The notes beneath the pieces were generated by a model. It saw only the letters and a program-made list of their open reading frames with translations. It had not been told where the DNA came from and did not search any database. From Xanthomonas hyacinthi (GTDB lineage: Bacteria; Pseudomonadota; Gammaproteobacteria; Xanthomonadales; Xanthomonadaceae): DNA of 64,000 nt. Positions 17,873-26,098 of the stretch are shown in pieces (the stretch's first letter is position 1; each line of letters opens with the position of its first letter). The stretch is taken from the NCBI RefSeq assembly GCF_009769165.1, contig NZ_CP043476.1:3107001-3171000 (forward strand), in the 5' to 3' direction. The position numbers and the translations under genes are program-made.

Positions 17873-18723
17873 TCAGTACGGCCTGGTCTGTTGCAGCGCG
17901 TAGCCCAGCAGGCGCGCCTGCATGCGCTCGCCGATGCCGCGCGGCGCATCCAGCGCCATGCGCTGCAGGCAGGCCGGATCGCCGGCCTGGCGCGACAGCA
18001 GCGCGCGCGCCACGGTGGCGCGCTTCTTGCCGCTGCCGGCGGTACGCCGCTTGAGCCAGGCCAGTGCGCGCAGCAGGCGCTGTTCGACCTCGCTGAAGTC
18101 GCTGCCCAGCGGATAGTCGGGCAGGCTGCCGTCGGCGCGGAACGGGGCCATTGCGGCGCGCACCCGCTCGGCGCGGTTGCGCTGCCACTGCGGCGGCGCG
18201 ACGAAATCGGCCCCGAGCTTGCGCGCGCGTTGGGCCTGTTGCAGCCGCGCGGGCTGAAACGCGGCGTCGGCGATGCCGGTCATCGCCACGATGCAGTCCT
18301 CGTCGGTCATGCCGCACAGGTCGGCGATGCCGTATTCGTTGAGGTAGATGTCGCGCAGATGACGCGGGATCGTGGTGTGGCCGTAGTTCCAGCGCAGGTT
18401 GGAGTGCAGCGCCGGCGCCTCGCCGCGGGTGGCGCGGAACATCAGCACGCTGCGTGCATCGTCTAGCGCGTGCGCCATCGCCACGAGTTGTACTGTCCGC
18501 CGACGCCGGACACCACGCGGCCGTCGTCCAGCGCGTCGGACACCGACGCGCCCAGTCCGCTGGCCATCATGCACGAGTTGAAGAAGCGCGCCTCGCGCCG
18601 TTGCAGGCGGCGCAAGCGCTCCTCGCCGTAGAGCTGGTTGATCGCGCTGATCCGGTGCGTGCCGGGGATGCGCTGCAGGATCAGCTCGGCAGCGGCGTCG
18701 AGGTCTTCGAGGGAGTCGGTCAT
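17873..18723 (-). pseudogene. Acetyl-CoA hydrolase/transferase C-terminal fragment, frameshifted
   Basis: Two frames together give the C-terminal part of an acetyl-CoA hydrolase/CoA-transferase. The upstream part (18723 to about 18488) contains FFNSCMMASGLGASVSDAL and ends at GGQYN. The family motif continues in another frame as VAMAHALDDARSVLMF, with YLNEYGIADLCGMTDED further on. One base is missing inside the Phe codon of the expected GGQYNFVAMAH, at about 18486-18488. The N-terminal half of the family protein is also absent upstream of 18723. It is therefore a truncated and frameshifted remnant; a sequencing error could explain only the frameshift. Confidence 0.8.
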
Positions 18724-18778
18724 CGGCCTAGCTTAGGCGAGCGCCGCGATACCGTGCTTCCGCGGTTGGCGAAAGCGC

Positions 18779-18821
18779 TTGACAACGGTTTCGATTACCC
18801 ATGTAATCTATAAAAATTACA
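18779..18821 (+). promoter_or_regulatory. Promoter and BlaI-type operator upstream of blaI
   Basis: A -35 box TTGACA (18779-18784) is followed after 17 bp by TGTAAT (18802-18807). Two overlapping inverted repeats cover this region: GATTAC-N4-GTAATC (18793-18808) and TGTAAT-N8-ATTACA (18802-18821). The TGTA/TACA half-sites resemble those bound by BlaI/MecI repressors, so autorepression of the downstream blaI-M56 operon is likely. Confidence 0.7.
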
Positions 18822-18833
18822 GGCGTAAACGAT

Positions 18834-19202
18834 ATGCCGATCAGCGATGCCGAAGCCGTGGTGATGGAGGTGCTGTGGAACCGGCATCCGCTCAGTGCCG
18901 AAGAGGTATTCGCGGCGCTGTCCGGGCATGGCGGCTGGGCTGAGCCCACGGTCAAGACCTTGCTCAATCGGCTGCTCAACAAGGGCGCGATCGGCGCCGA
19001 CAAACAGGGCCGCCGCTATCTGTACGCGCCGCTGCTGCAGCGCGGGCAATGGGTGCAGCAACAGAGCGAGGGCCTGCTCGAACGCCTGTTCGGCGGCCGC
19101 GTCGCGCCGCTGGTGGCGCACTTCAGCGAACGCGGCAAGCTCAGCGACGCCGATATCGCCGAACTCAAACGACTGATCCAGGAGCTGGACGATGAGCGTT
19201 GA
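18834..19202 (+). CDS. BlaI/MecI/CopY family transcriptional repressor
   Basis: This 122-residue winged-helix repressor has a DNA-binding part at about residues 1-75 (DAEAVVMEVLWNRHPLSAEEV, then EPTVKTLLNRLLNKGAI with the recognition helix, then GRRYLYAPL wing). A C-terminal dimerisation helix contains LKRLIQELDDE. Family members sense the state of a partner M56 metalloprotease. Here that partner is encoded immediately downstream with an 11-bp overlap. The upstream palindromes are its probable operators. The inducer is unknown. Confidence 0.9.
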   Translation: MPISDAEAVVMEVLWNRHPLSAEEVFAALSGHGGWAEPTVKTLLNRLLNKGAIGADKQGRRYLYAPLLQRGQWVQQQSEGLLERLFGGRVAPLVAHFSERGKLSDADIAELKRLIQELDDER

Positions 19203-20727
19203 CACGTTGGTAGCGGGACTGTGGGCCACGGCGCTGTCCGCCAGCGCGGCGATCGTGCTGGTGTTGGCGCTGCGCGCGCCATTGCGACGCGCGTTCGGTG
19301 CAGGCGCCGCCTATGCGTTATGGGCTGCGGTGCCGTTGGCCATGCTCGCCTTGCTGCTGCCTGGCGATCTGCGCCCGGCGCTGCCGGCGAGGTTGGCGCT
19401 GGCGCAGGTCTGGGTGGGGCTGCCGCAGGGATCGGCTGGCGCTTCGGGTGCGATGACGATGGCGAGCAATCATGTCGCGCTGTGGATGGCCGCACTCTGG
19501 CTGCTGGGCGCGGCGGCGATGGCGGCCAGGTTGTGGCGGCAGCAGCAGCGCTACCGGCATAGCCTGGGGCGGCTGTCGCCCGGCGCCGATGGCGTACTGT
19601 ACGCGCAGCATGCGTTGCATGGTCCGCTGGTGCTCGGCGCCTGGCGCCCGCACGTGGTGCTGCCGATGGATTTCGCCGATCGCTATCCGGCCGCACAGGC
19701 GCAACTGGTGCTGGCCCACGAACGCATGCACATCGCCCGCGGCGACACCCGCCACAATCTGCTGCTGGCGGCCTTGCGTTGCGTGTACTGGTTCAACCCA
19801 TTGCTGCACTGGGCCGCGGCGCGGTTCCGCTTCGACCAGGAACTGGCCTGCGATGCGGCGGTGCTGGCGCGGCATCCGGCTTCGCGCCGCAGCTACGCCG
19901 AGGCGATGCTGCAGACCCAGCTGGACGCGATCGCCTTGCCGGTCGGCTGCCATTGGCAGGCCGGTCAGACCTTGCGGCAGCGAATCGGGATGCTGCAGCG
20001 GCGGCCGGTGCGCGGTTGGCGGCGGCGTGCCGGTATCGCCGTGGTGGCGACGACGGCCATGTGCGGCGGGGTTGCGGCGTGGGCGTTGCAGCCGCTGCAG
20101 GCGTCCGCGCTGGCGGGAAGCGACAGCGCACCTGCGCTGTCGAATGCGCAAGGGCGGGATGCAGGTGCCCTGGCGGGCGCTGCATCGGGGTCGGGCGTGG
20201 CGCCGGACGGCACCGCGATGCCTTCCTCGCCCGCGTTCGCGTGGGCAGCCGACGCTGCGGCGGCCTCTGCCAAGCGTGGGACTACGCCTGCCAAGCCACT
20301 GGCGATGGCGCCACCCACCTATCCGCGCGAGGCGTTGCGCAAGGGTGCCTCGGGAAAAGTGATGCTGCTGGTCAATGTGGATGAGGCCGGTAGCGTCAGC
20401 GACGTGCGCTTGCTCGGGCATGGCAGCGGCGATGCCGCGCTGGACCAGGCGGCGATTGCGGCCTCCAGGCAATGGCGCTTCGTTCCCGCCCGCGAGCATG
20501 GGCGGGCCGTCCCGGGGCGGTTGCAGATTCCTGTCGTGTTCGAGTCCGAGATGGATCCGGTCCAGGCGCCGCCCGGGCTGGCGGGGGTTTCGGACTACCG
20601 CTGGTATCTGTTGAATTCGGATGCGACCGATGTTGGTCAGCGCATGTGCGACGTGTTCAAACGTGATGGGCAAGGACCGGCCGCGCGCCTGTATTGCGGC
20701 ATGGCTGCAAAGACGGCCAAGCGATGA
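19192..20727 (+). CDS. M56 family metallopeptidase with C-terminal TonB domain
   Basis: This 511-residue BlaR1-like sensor protease has several N-terminal transmembrane helices and the zinc site HERMH at residues 176-180, with ELACD further on supplying the third ligand. Instead of a penicillin-binding sensor domain, the C-terminus (about residues 370-450) is a TonB-type energy-transducer domain (PPTYPREALRKGASGKVML). The protease presumably cleaves the co-encoded BlaI repressor. The TonB-like sensor region is common in Xanthomonadaceae. Its ligand is unknown. Confidence 0.88.
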   Translation: MSVDTLVAGLWATALSASAAIVLVLALRAPLRRAFGAGAAYALWAAVPLAMLALLLPGDLRPALPARLALAQVWVGLPQGSAGASGAMTMASNHVALWMAALWLLGAAAMAARLWRQQQRYRHSLGRLSPGADGVLYAQHALHGPLVLGAWRPHVVLPMDFADRYPAAQAQLVLAHERMHIARGDTRHNLLLAALRCVYWFNPLLHWAAARFRFDQELACDAAVLARHPASRRSYAEAMLQTQLDAIALPVGCHWQAGQTLRQRIGMLQRRPVRGWRRRAGIAVVATTAMCGGVAAWALQPLQASALAGSDSAPALSNAQGRDAGALAGAASGSGVAPDGTAMPSSPAFAWAADAAAASAKRGTTPAKPLAMAPPTYPREALRKGASGKVMLLVNVDEAGSVSDVRLLGHGSGDAALDQAAIAASRQWRFVPAREHGRAVPGRLQIPVVFESEMDPVQAPPGLAGVSDYRWYLLNSDATDVGQRMCDVFKRDGQGPAARLYCGMAAKTAKR

Positions 20728-21314
20728 GCCTGCGCAGGATCTGCCTGACCAGCCTGTGCCTGTGCCTGGCCAGCTGTGCCAGCCAGCCGCATCGCGAGCA
20801 GACCCAGCGGCTGGACTCGGTGGATCGGCGCCTGCTTGCGCCACGCGGCGACGGCGCCCCGGGTGGGGCCGTTACGGCCTACACGATGCAGCCACAGCAG
20901 GTATTCCGCATGCCGCAGCCGCTGGACGCGGCGACGCCGCAGCTGCCGGCCGATTCGCCGCGGCGCACGCTGCCGCCGACCACCGTGTGCGTGCGCGTGA
21001 TCCTGTCCGCGCAAGGCGCCGTGCAGCGCAGCGAGCCCTTGCACGACCGCAAGGAATGCAGTGCCGGCGCGCTGGCGGACAACGCCGATCTGCTGCAGGC
21101 GGTACAGCGCGAGGTCGCGCGCTGGCGCTTCGTGCCCGCGGCGATCTGCACCTACGCCGATCCGGCACAGCGGCCGGCGCTGGAGGGGCGCTGCGACGAT
21201 GCAGTGTCGGTGGAAGAGGTGCCGGTGACGCTGGCCTACGCGTTCACCTTCGAGGTGCGCGAGGGCAAGGCCAGCGTGCAGGCCGGGCGGGTGGGAGGCC
21301 GCGGTGCGCGCTGA
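20724..21314 (+). CDS. Hypothetical lipoprotein
   Basis: This 196-residue protein has a lipoprotein signal: the hydrophobic stretch CLTSLCLCLASC has lipobox LASC and lipidated Cys18. The rest is soluble and probably periplasmic. A VCVRVILSAQGAVQRSEPL strand and WRFVPAAICTYAD resemble the end of a TonB-C type fold. It overlaps the M56 gene by 4 bp and so belongs to the blaI operon. It is probably an accessory or ligand of the sensor protease; no defined family is recognised. Confidence 0.65.
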   Translation: MSLRRICLTSLCLCLASCASQPHREQTQRLDSVDRRLLAPRGDGAPGGAVTAYTMQPQQVFRMPQPLDAATPQLPADSPRRTLPPTTVCVRVILSAQGAVQRSEPLHDRKECSAGALADNADLLQAVQREVARWRFVPAAICTYADPAQRPALEGRCDDAVSVEEVPVTLAYAFTFEVREGKASVQAGRVGGRGAR

Positions 21315-21426
21315 GCGTGCGCGCTGGTGCTGGCCCGTGACTGGAGTGCTTTTGTCACATGATTGCGGGTTTGGGATCAATTTCGGTAGCTGCGAGCCGC
21401 CAGTTGCGACAAGCACTACTGGTAAA

Positions 21427-21456
21427 GTCCGTCGCGACTGAAGTTGCTCCCACAAA
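21427..21456. repeat. Single arm of the REP-like repeat
   Basis: This stretch (GTCCGTCGCGACTGAAGTTG followed by CTCCCACAAA) is a diverged single copy of the arm at 13438-13466. It lies downstream of the lipoprotein gene. No facing arm is present, so it is a solo or decayed element. Confidence 0.65.
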
Positions 21457-21524
21457 GGGCAGCATCTCGCCAGAGATACCGCGTGCGGTGGCAGCAGAAT
21501 CGCTACCGCGCGTTGTCATCGCGG

Positions 21525-22082
21525 CTACAGCATTTCCGGCTTGAACAACCGTCGCCGCGAGATCTCCGTGCCGGACAGCATGAACCTGCCGTCGCCGCGG
21601 TAGTGCAGGGTCCTGGGCAGTTTCGGCGACGTGGCGACGTGCGCCTTGACCACCTCCCAGATGAAAAGATTGTGCCTGGCGATCTGGCGGCCGTCGTGCA
21701 GGCGGCATTCGAAGTTCGCGTAGCACTCGGCGATCAGCGGTGCATCGACCTGCGCACCGGCCACCGCGGTCAGGCCGAACCGGGCGAACTTGTCGCGCTG
21801 CGCGCCGCTGCTGTTGCCGATGCCGACCACGGTATCGACCAGGTCCGCGGTCGGCAGGTTGATCGTGCACTGCGTGCTGCGCCGGACCAGCTCGAAGCTG
21901 TGGTTGGCGCTGGAGATGCAGCAGGCGATCAGCGACGGCGAGAATTCCAGCAGCATATGCCAGCCCATGGTCATGATGTCGCGCTGCCCTTTCCACGCCG
22001 AACCGACCAATACCACCGGGCCGGGTTCCAGGAACCGACGCACCTGGTCGAGCGGGAAATCGTGCTTGCGGTAGCGGCGCAT
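21525..22082 (-). CDS. Flavin reductase family protein
   Basis: This 185-residue FMN-binding split-barrel protein has family features PVVLVGSAWKGQRDIMTMGW at the N-terminus, SPSLIACCISSANHSFELV and CTINLPTADLVDTV. Such enzymes bind FMN and reduce it or related substrates with NAD(P)H, often feeding a monooxygenase, but no partner is adjacent. An in-frame ATG 42 bp upstream exists; I chose 22082 because MRRYRKHDFPLDQVR matches the usual N-terminus. Confidence 0.85.
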   Translation of the reverse strand: MRRYRKHDFPLDQVRRFLEPGPVVLVGSAWKGQRDIMTMGWHMLLEFSPSLIACCISSANHSFELVRRSTQCTINLPTADLVDTVVGIGNSSGAQRDKFARFGLTAVAGAQVDAPLIAECYANFECRLHDGRQIARHNLFIWEVVKAHVATSPKLPRTLHYRGDGRFMLSGTEISRRRLFKPEML

Positions 22083-22151
22083 GGGCGCATCCTCGCGGCG
22101 GTGGCGATGGCACAGTCTGGCCATCGGCGGTGAACGCGGCGTCGGCGTGCG

Positions 22152-22769
22152 CTACTCCAATCGATGGATCGCATCGGCGATGCGTTCCACTTCCTCGGTC
22201 TGGTGGCTGACGTAGAGCATCGGCAGGCGCACTTCGTCGCGCACGCGCTGCAGGTACGGGATCAGTTCGCCGCGGCGTTGCGCGTCCAGCGCCGACAGCG
22301 GTTCGTCGAACAGCAGGATCGCCGGCTGCGACAGCAATGCGCGGCCGATCGCCACGCGCTGCGCCTCACCGCCGGACAGATTCCCCGGGCGTCGCGCCAG
22401 CAGCGGTGCGATGCCGAGCAGCTCCACCACCGCATCGAAGCCGAAGCGCTGGGCCTGGCCGCGGCCGTGGCGGCCGTAGCCGAGGTTGCGGCGCACGTCC
22501 ATGTGCGGGAACAGCCGCGCGTCCTGGAACACGTAGCCGATGCGGCGCCGATGGGTCGGCACGTCGATGCCGGCGTTGCTGTCGTAGAGCACGCGCGCAT
22601 CGATCACGATGCGTCCGCTGCGCGGCCGCAGCACGCCGGCGATGGCGTTGAGCATGCTGGTCTTGCCGGCGCCGGAAGGGCCGACCAGCGCGACCACGCG
22701 TGCGCTTTCCTCGACCCGCAAGCGGCGCTGGAAGCGGCCGCGCTGCACGTCGATGTCGATGCTCAGCAT
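22152..22769 (-). CDS. modC: Molybdate ABC transporter ATP-binding protein
   Basis: This 205-residue ABC ATPase energises molybdate import. Walker A is GPSGAGKTS, the signature is NLSGGEAQRVAIGRALL, and Walker B is ILLFDEPLSALD with the H-loop in YVSHQTEEVERIAD. Classical ModC proteins are about 350 residues with a C-terminal Mop/TOBE domain that binds molybdate. This one stops just after the ATPase domain. The start MLSIDIDVQRGRF was preferred over longer in-frame options. It lies 82 bp after modB in a modABC operon. Confidence 0.9.
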   Translation of the reverse strand: MLSIDIDVQRGRFQRRLRVEESARVVALVGPSGAGKTSMLNAIAGVLRPRSGRIVIDARVLYDSNAGIDVPTHRRRIGYVFQDARLFPHMDVRRNLGYGRHGRGQAQRFGFDAVVELLGIAPLLARRPGNLSGGEAQRVAIGRALLSQPAILLFDEPLSALDAQRRGELIPYLQRVRDEVRLPMLYVSHQTEEVERIADAIHRLE

Positions 22770-22851
22770 CGGCGCGCGCTCCCGTGCGGCGGACGCGATA
22801 CGACGCGGATTGGTCCCGCGGAACGCCATCGCGCAGCGGCGAGCAGCCGGC

Positions 22852-23553
22852 TCATGCGTCCGCCTCCGGCCCGCGCTGGCGCCGCACCAGCCATTCGGAC
22901 AGCAGCAGCGCGGCCAGCGAGATCGCCAAGGCCACTGCCGCCAGCCGCCAGATCCCGGCTTCGCCACCGGGCACCTGCAGCAGCCCGTAGATCGCCGACG
23001 ACAAGGTCTGGGTTTCCCCGGGAATATTCGAGACGAAGGTGATGGTGGCGCCGAATTCGCCCAGCGCCTTGGCGAAGGCGAGCGCGGTGCCGGCGACCAG
23101 CCCCGGCCAGGCCAGGGGTAGGGTGATGGTGAAGAACACCCGCCACGGCGCGGCGCCGAGCGTGGCCGCGGCCGCTTCCAGGCGCCGGTCGGTGGATTCC
23201 AGGGCCAGGCGGATCGCGCGCACCATCAGCGGGAAACCCATCACCGCGCTGGCCAGTGCCGCGCCGGTCCAGCGGAACGCGAACTGCACGCCCAGGTGCT
23301 CGAGCAGCCAGGCGCCGACCGGTCCCTGCGTGCCGAGCACGATCAGCAACACATAGCCGGTGACCACCGGTGGCATCACCAGCGGCAGGTGCAGCAACGC
23401 ATCCAGCAGCGACTTGCCGGGAAAGCGGCGCCGCGCCAGCAACCAGCCGCAGGCCACGCCGAACGGCAGGCTGCCCAGCGCCGCGAGCAGCGCGACCTTG
23501 ACGCTGAGCGCGATCGCGGTCAGCTCCTGCGGGGTGAATGCGAACAACGGCAA
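22852..23553 (-). CDS. modB: Molybdate ABC transporter permease
   Basis: This 233-residue inner-membrane permease has about five or six transmembrane helices and the EAA-type loop LEAAAATLGAAPWRVFFTITLP that contacts ModC. FAKALGEFGATITF and IPGETQTLSSAIY are typical of ModB/CysT permeases. No ATG fits close to the first helix. A TTG at 23553, 4 bp after the modA stop, gives MPLFAFTPQELTA and is my choice. A longer frame opens inside modA but would be an unlikely extension. Confidence 0.9.
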   Translation of the reverse strand: MPLFAFTPQELTAIALSVKVALLAALGSLPFGVACGWLLARRRFPGKSLLDALLHLPLVMPPVVTGYVLLIVLGTQGPVGAWLLEHLGVQFAFRWTGAALASAVMGFPLMVRAIRLALESTDRRLEAAAATLGAAPWRVFFTITLPLAWPGLVAGTALAFAKALGEFGATITFVSNIPGETQTLSSAIYGLLQVPGGEAGIWRLAAVALAISLAALLLSEWLVRRQRGPEADA

Positions 23554-23557
23554 TGGC

Positions 23558-24334
23558 TCAGTGCGCGAGCGAGAAACCGCGGCGCTGGAAGATCGCCTGC
23601 GCCGGCGGCGTGCCCAGCCAGCGCACGAAATCGGCCGCGGCCGGGTGCTTGCTGGCGCGCAGCGCGGCCACCGGATACACGATCGGCGCATGGCTGTCGG
23701 CGGGGAACACCGCCACCACCCGCACCTTCGGCTCGGCCTTGGCGTCGGAGCCGTAGACGATGCCCAGCGGCGCTTCGCCGCGCGCGACCAGCATCAGCGC
23801 GGCGCGCACGCTTTCCGATTCGGCCAGGCGCGCCTGCACGCCGTCCCACTGGCCGAGCGTCTGCAGCGCGGCGCGCGCGTACTTGCCGGCCGGCACGCTG
23901 GTGGTCTGGCCGACCGCCAGGCGGCCCTGCGCACCGAGCGCGGCGGCGAGCGCGCCGGGCTTGCGCAGATCGACCTTGGCCGCGCTCGACACCGGCGCCA
24001 CCAGCACCAGCGTGTTGCCGAGCAGGTTGCGGCGCTGCGCCGGATCGACCAGTTGGCGCTGCTGCAGGTAATCCATCCACTCCAGGTCGGCGGAGAAGAA
24101 CACGTCCGCCGGCGCGCCTTGCTCCACCTGCCGCGCCAGCGCGGAGCTGGCCGCGTACGAGACCTGCACCGGCGTGCCGCTGGACTGCTGGTAGGCGGTG
24201 GCGGCCTCGTCCAGGGATTCCTTGAGGCTGGCGGCGGCGAACACGGTCAGCGGCGTCTGCGCCAATGCCGGCGGCATGGCCATGGCGACGGTGAGCGAGA
24301 GCAGGCACAGCAGGCAGCGTAGCGAACGGGACAT
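23558..24334 (-). CDS. modA: Molybdate ABC transporter substrate-binding protein
   Basis: This 258-residue periplasmic binding protein has a Sec signal peptide at about residues 1-25 (cleavage after ALA-Q). Family hallmarks are [14 protein letters not shown] at the mature N-terminus, the oxyanion-contacting [32 protein letters not shown], and the C-terminal [17 protein letters not shown]. It is the first gene of modABC. No ModE gene or clear ModE palindrome is visible nearby. Confidence 0.94.
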   Translation of the reverse strand: MSRSLRCLLCLLSLTVAMAMPPALAQTPLTVFAAASLKESLDEAATAYQQSSGTPVQVSYAASSALARQVEQGAPADVFFSADLEWMDYLQQRQLVDPAQRRNLLGNTLVLVAPVSSAAKVDLRKPGALAAALGAQGRLAVGQTTSVPAGKYARAALQTLGQWDGVQARLAESESVRAALMLVARGEAPLGIVYGSDAKAEPKVRVVAVFPADSHAPIVYPVAALRASKHPAAADFVRWLGTPPAQAIFQRRGFSLAH

Positions 24335-24441
24335 GGGGCGCTCCGAGGAATCAGGGGACGGGCGGCGATCGGCTGGACCTGGCGCGCAGGCCGCTGCGAT
24401 GGCAGCGCGATCGTGCGCGGTACGCCCGCATCCTACCGTCT

Positions 24442-25275
24442 TCAGCGCGGCGCGGCGTGCAGGTCGTCGGTGCGGCCGGCCTGGATGTTGGCGCGCACCG
24501 ACGGCTGCATCAGCCGCGGCGGCGCCAGCGTCGCATCGCGCGCCTGGCGCAGCGCGACGAACGCGGCTTCGCCGACGCCGTCGCACACGTGGATGTTGCC
24601 GCGGCGCTGCGCGCCGATGCTGGTTTCGCAGGCGACCGCGCGGCCGCCGGCGCCGTAGTCGTGGCAGACGAACACGCGAGTGGACTCAGGCAGCGCGTAC
24701 AGTCTGTGGATCGAGCGGAACAGCGCGGCCGCGTCGCCGCCGGGGAAGTCGCAGCGCGCGGTGCCGCTGTCGGGCATGAACAGCGAATCGCCGGGGAACA
24801 GCGCATCGCCGATCAGGTAGGCGATGCTGTCGTCGGTATGCCCGGGCACCGCGATCACCTGTGCGGACAAAGCGCCGATCGTGAAGCGCTCGCCGTCGGC
24901 GAACAGGCGATCGAAGCCGCAGTGCGGGTCGCCGGCGTCCGCGGCCAGGCCGAACTGCGGCGCGAAGCGCGCGCGCACCTGGCGGATGCCGGCGCCGATG
25001 GCCAGCGTCGCCTGCGGCCAGCGCTGCTTGAACCACTGCGCCGCGGACACGTGGTCGGCGTGGGCGTGGGTTTCCAGGATCCAGCGCAGCTGCAGGCCGC
25101 GCGCGGACAGCAGCTCGGCCAGGCCCTGCACCGGCGCATCGCGCAGCGTGGCGGTGTCCGGCTCGAACTCCAGCACCGGATCGATCACCGCGGCAGCGCG
25201 ACCGTCTTCGACCAGATAGCTCCAGGTGCCGGAACCGGCATGGTGGAACGGGTGGACGTTGGGAACCTGGCTCAT
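24442..25275 (-). CDS. blh: MBL-fold hydrolase, Blh/persulfide-dioxygenase type
   Basis: This 277-residue metallo-beta-lactamase-fold protein has THAHADH as the metal motif, [24 protein letters not shown] and VFVCHDYG, the pattern of ETHE1-like persulfide dioxygenases and the Blh protein of Xylella and Agrobacterium. Such enzymes oxidise glutathione persulfide to sulfite and so detoxify sulfide. It overlaps the ArsR regulator gene by 4 bp and lies downstream of a rhodanese gene, matching a bigR-type sulfide-responsive operon. The exact substrate is inferred. Confidence 0.85.
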   Translation of the reverse strand: MSQVPNVHPFHHAGSGTWSYLVEDGRAAAVIDPVLEFEPDTATLRDAPVQGLAELLSARGLQLRWILETHAHADHVSAAQWFKQRWPQATLAIGAGIRQVRARFAPQFGLAADAGDPHCGFDRLFADGERFTIGALSAQVIAVPGHTDDSIAYLIGDALFPGDSLFMPDSGTARCDFPGGDAAALFRSIHRLYALPESTRVFVCHDYGAGGRAVACETSIGAQRRGNIHVCDGVGEAAFVALRQARDATLAPPRLMQPSVRANIQAGRTDDLHAAPR

Positions 25276-25622
25276 GGGTCTGCCGTGGCGGGAGAGGAAG
25301 GGCCGACGTTGCAGTAGATGCCGTGCAAGGTGTCGAGGATGCGCTGCGCCGGACCCGGGACCAGCGAATAAGAGATGGTCTGCCCGTCGCGGCGGGTCTG
25401 CACCAGGCGGTCATCGCGCAGCAGCACCAGGTGCTGCGACAGCGCCGATTGGCTCAGGTCCAGGCGCGCGTTGAGTTCGCCCACCGACTGTTCGTGGTCC
25501 ACCAGCAGGCACAGCCGCCGCCGCCGCTTTTCGTTGCCGAGCGCCTTCAACAGGCGCGCGGCCTCGCTGGCGCGCGCGCGCATCGCGGCCGCATCCATCG
25601 CGGGCGGCAGGCGGCGGGCCAT
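25272..25622 (-). CDS. bigR: ArsR-family repressor (BigR-like)
   Basis: This 116-residue winged helix-turn-helix regulator contains ARLLKALGNEKRRRRLCLL, the recognition helix LSQSALSQHLVLLRDD, and GQTISYSLVP as the wing. Two Cys residues are present, one in the RRLCLLVDHEQSVGELN region and one near the C-terminus (YCNVG), in the positions where BigR/SqrR proteins sense sulfide through a disulfide or polysulfide bridge. It lies between the rhodanese and blh genes. The sulfur-sensing role is inferred from this context. Confidence 0.82.
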   Translation of the reverse strand: MARRLPPAMDAAAMRARASEAARLLKALGNEKRRRRLCLLVDHEQSVGELNARLDLSQSALSQHLVLLRDDRLVQTRRDGQTISYSLVPGPAQRILDTLHGIYCNVGPSSPATADP

Positions 25623-25627
25623 CGGAC

Positions 25628-26020
25628 TCAGAACGCGACCGGCAGGCCGGCGGCGGTCCAGCCGAGGAAGCCGCCGCTCAGCGAGCGCACCGCGCTGTAG
25701 CCGAGCTGTTGCAGGCTCAGCGCGGCCAGCGTGGAGCGGCCGCCGCTGGCGCAGTACAGCAGGATCGGCTGCTCGCGCCGGGCCAGCGCCGGGTCGGTGT
25801 CGAGGCGGAATTCGAGGATGCCGCGCGGGATGTTGATCGCGTTGGGCAGGTGGCCGACGGCGAACTCGCCGGGTTCGCGCACATCGATGATCCATTCGCC
25901 GGGCAGCGGCGTGGCGGCGGCATCGGTGCCGACTTCGTGGATCTGCGGGCGCGCCTGCCCGACCAGGGTGTGGGCGGAGGAATGGGGCATGGGGGGGTCC
26001 GGTGGATGAACGACGCTCAT
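25628..26020 (-). CDS. Rhodanese-like sulfurtransferase
   Basis: This 130-residue single-domain rhodanese transfers sulfane sulfur between thiols. The active-site loop is LLYCASGGRS with catalytic Cys. The flanking GEWIIDVREPGEFAVGHLP and SGGFLGWTAAGLP motifs are canonical. It is the first gene of the rhodanese-bigR-blh operon, 5 bp ahead of the regulator gene. The ATG at 26020 gives MSVVHPPDPPM; a second ATG at residue 11 is possible. Confidence 0.88.
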   Translation of the reverse strand: MSVVHPPDPPMPHSSAHTLVGQARPQIHEVGTDAAATPLPGEWIIDVREPGEFAVGHLPNAINIPRGILEFRLDTDPALARREQPILLYCASGGRSTLAALSLQQLGYSAVRSLSGGFLGWTAAGLPVAF

Positions 26021-26039
26021 AATGTCAGCTGGCTCTAAT

Positions 26040-26052
26040 AGAATAAAATTCT
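26040..26052. promoter_or_regulatory. AT-rich palindrome, candidate BigR operator
   Basis: AGAAT-AAA-ATTCT is a perfect inverted repeat in an AT-rich island 20 bp upstream of the rhodanese start. It lies between divergent sulfur-operon and thioredoxin genes. BigR operators are AT-rich dyads overlapping the promoter, so this is a reasonable site for control in both directions. Confidence 0.55.
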
Positions 26053-26098
26053 CATATCTCGCAGCCAGCGCGCGCTGTTCGTCGGCGCGCCGCTTGCG

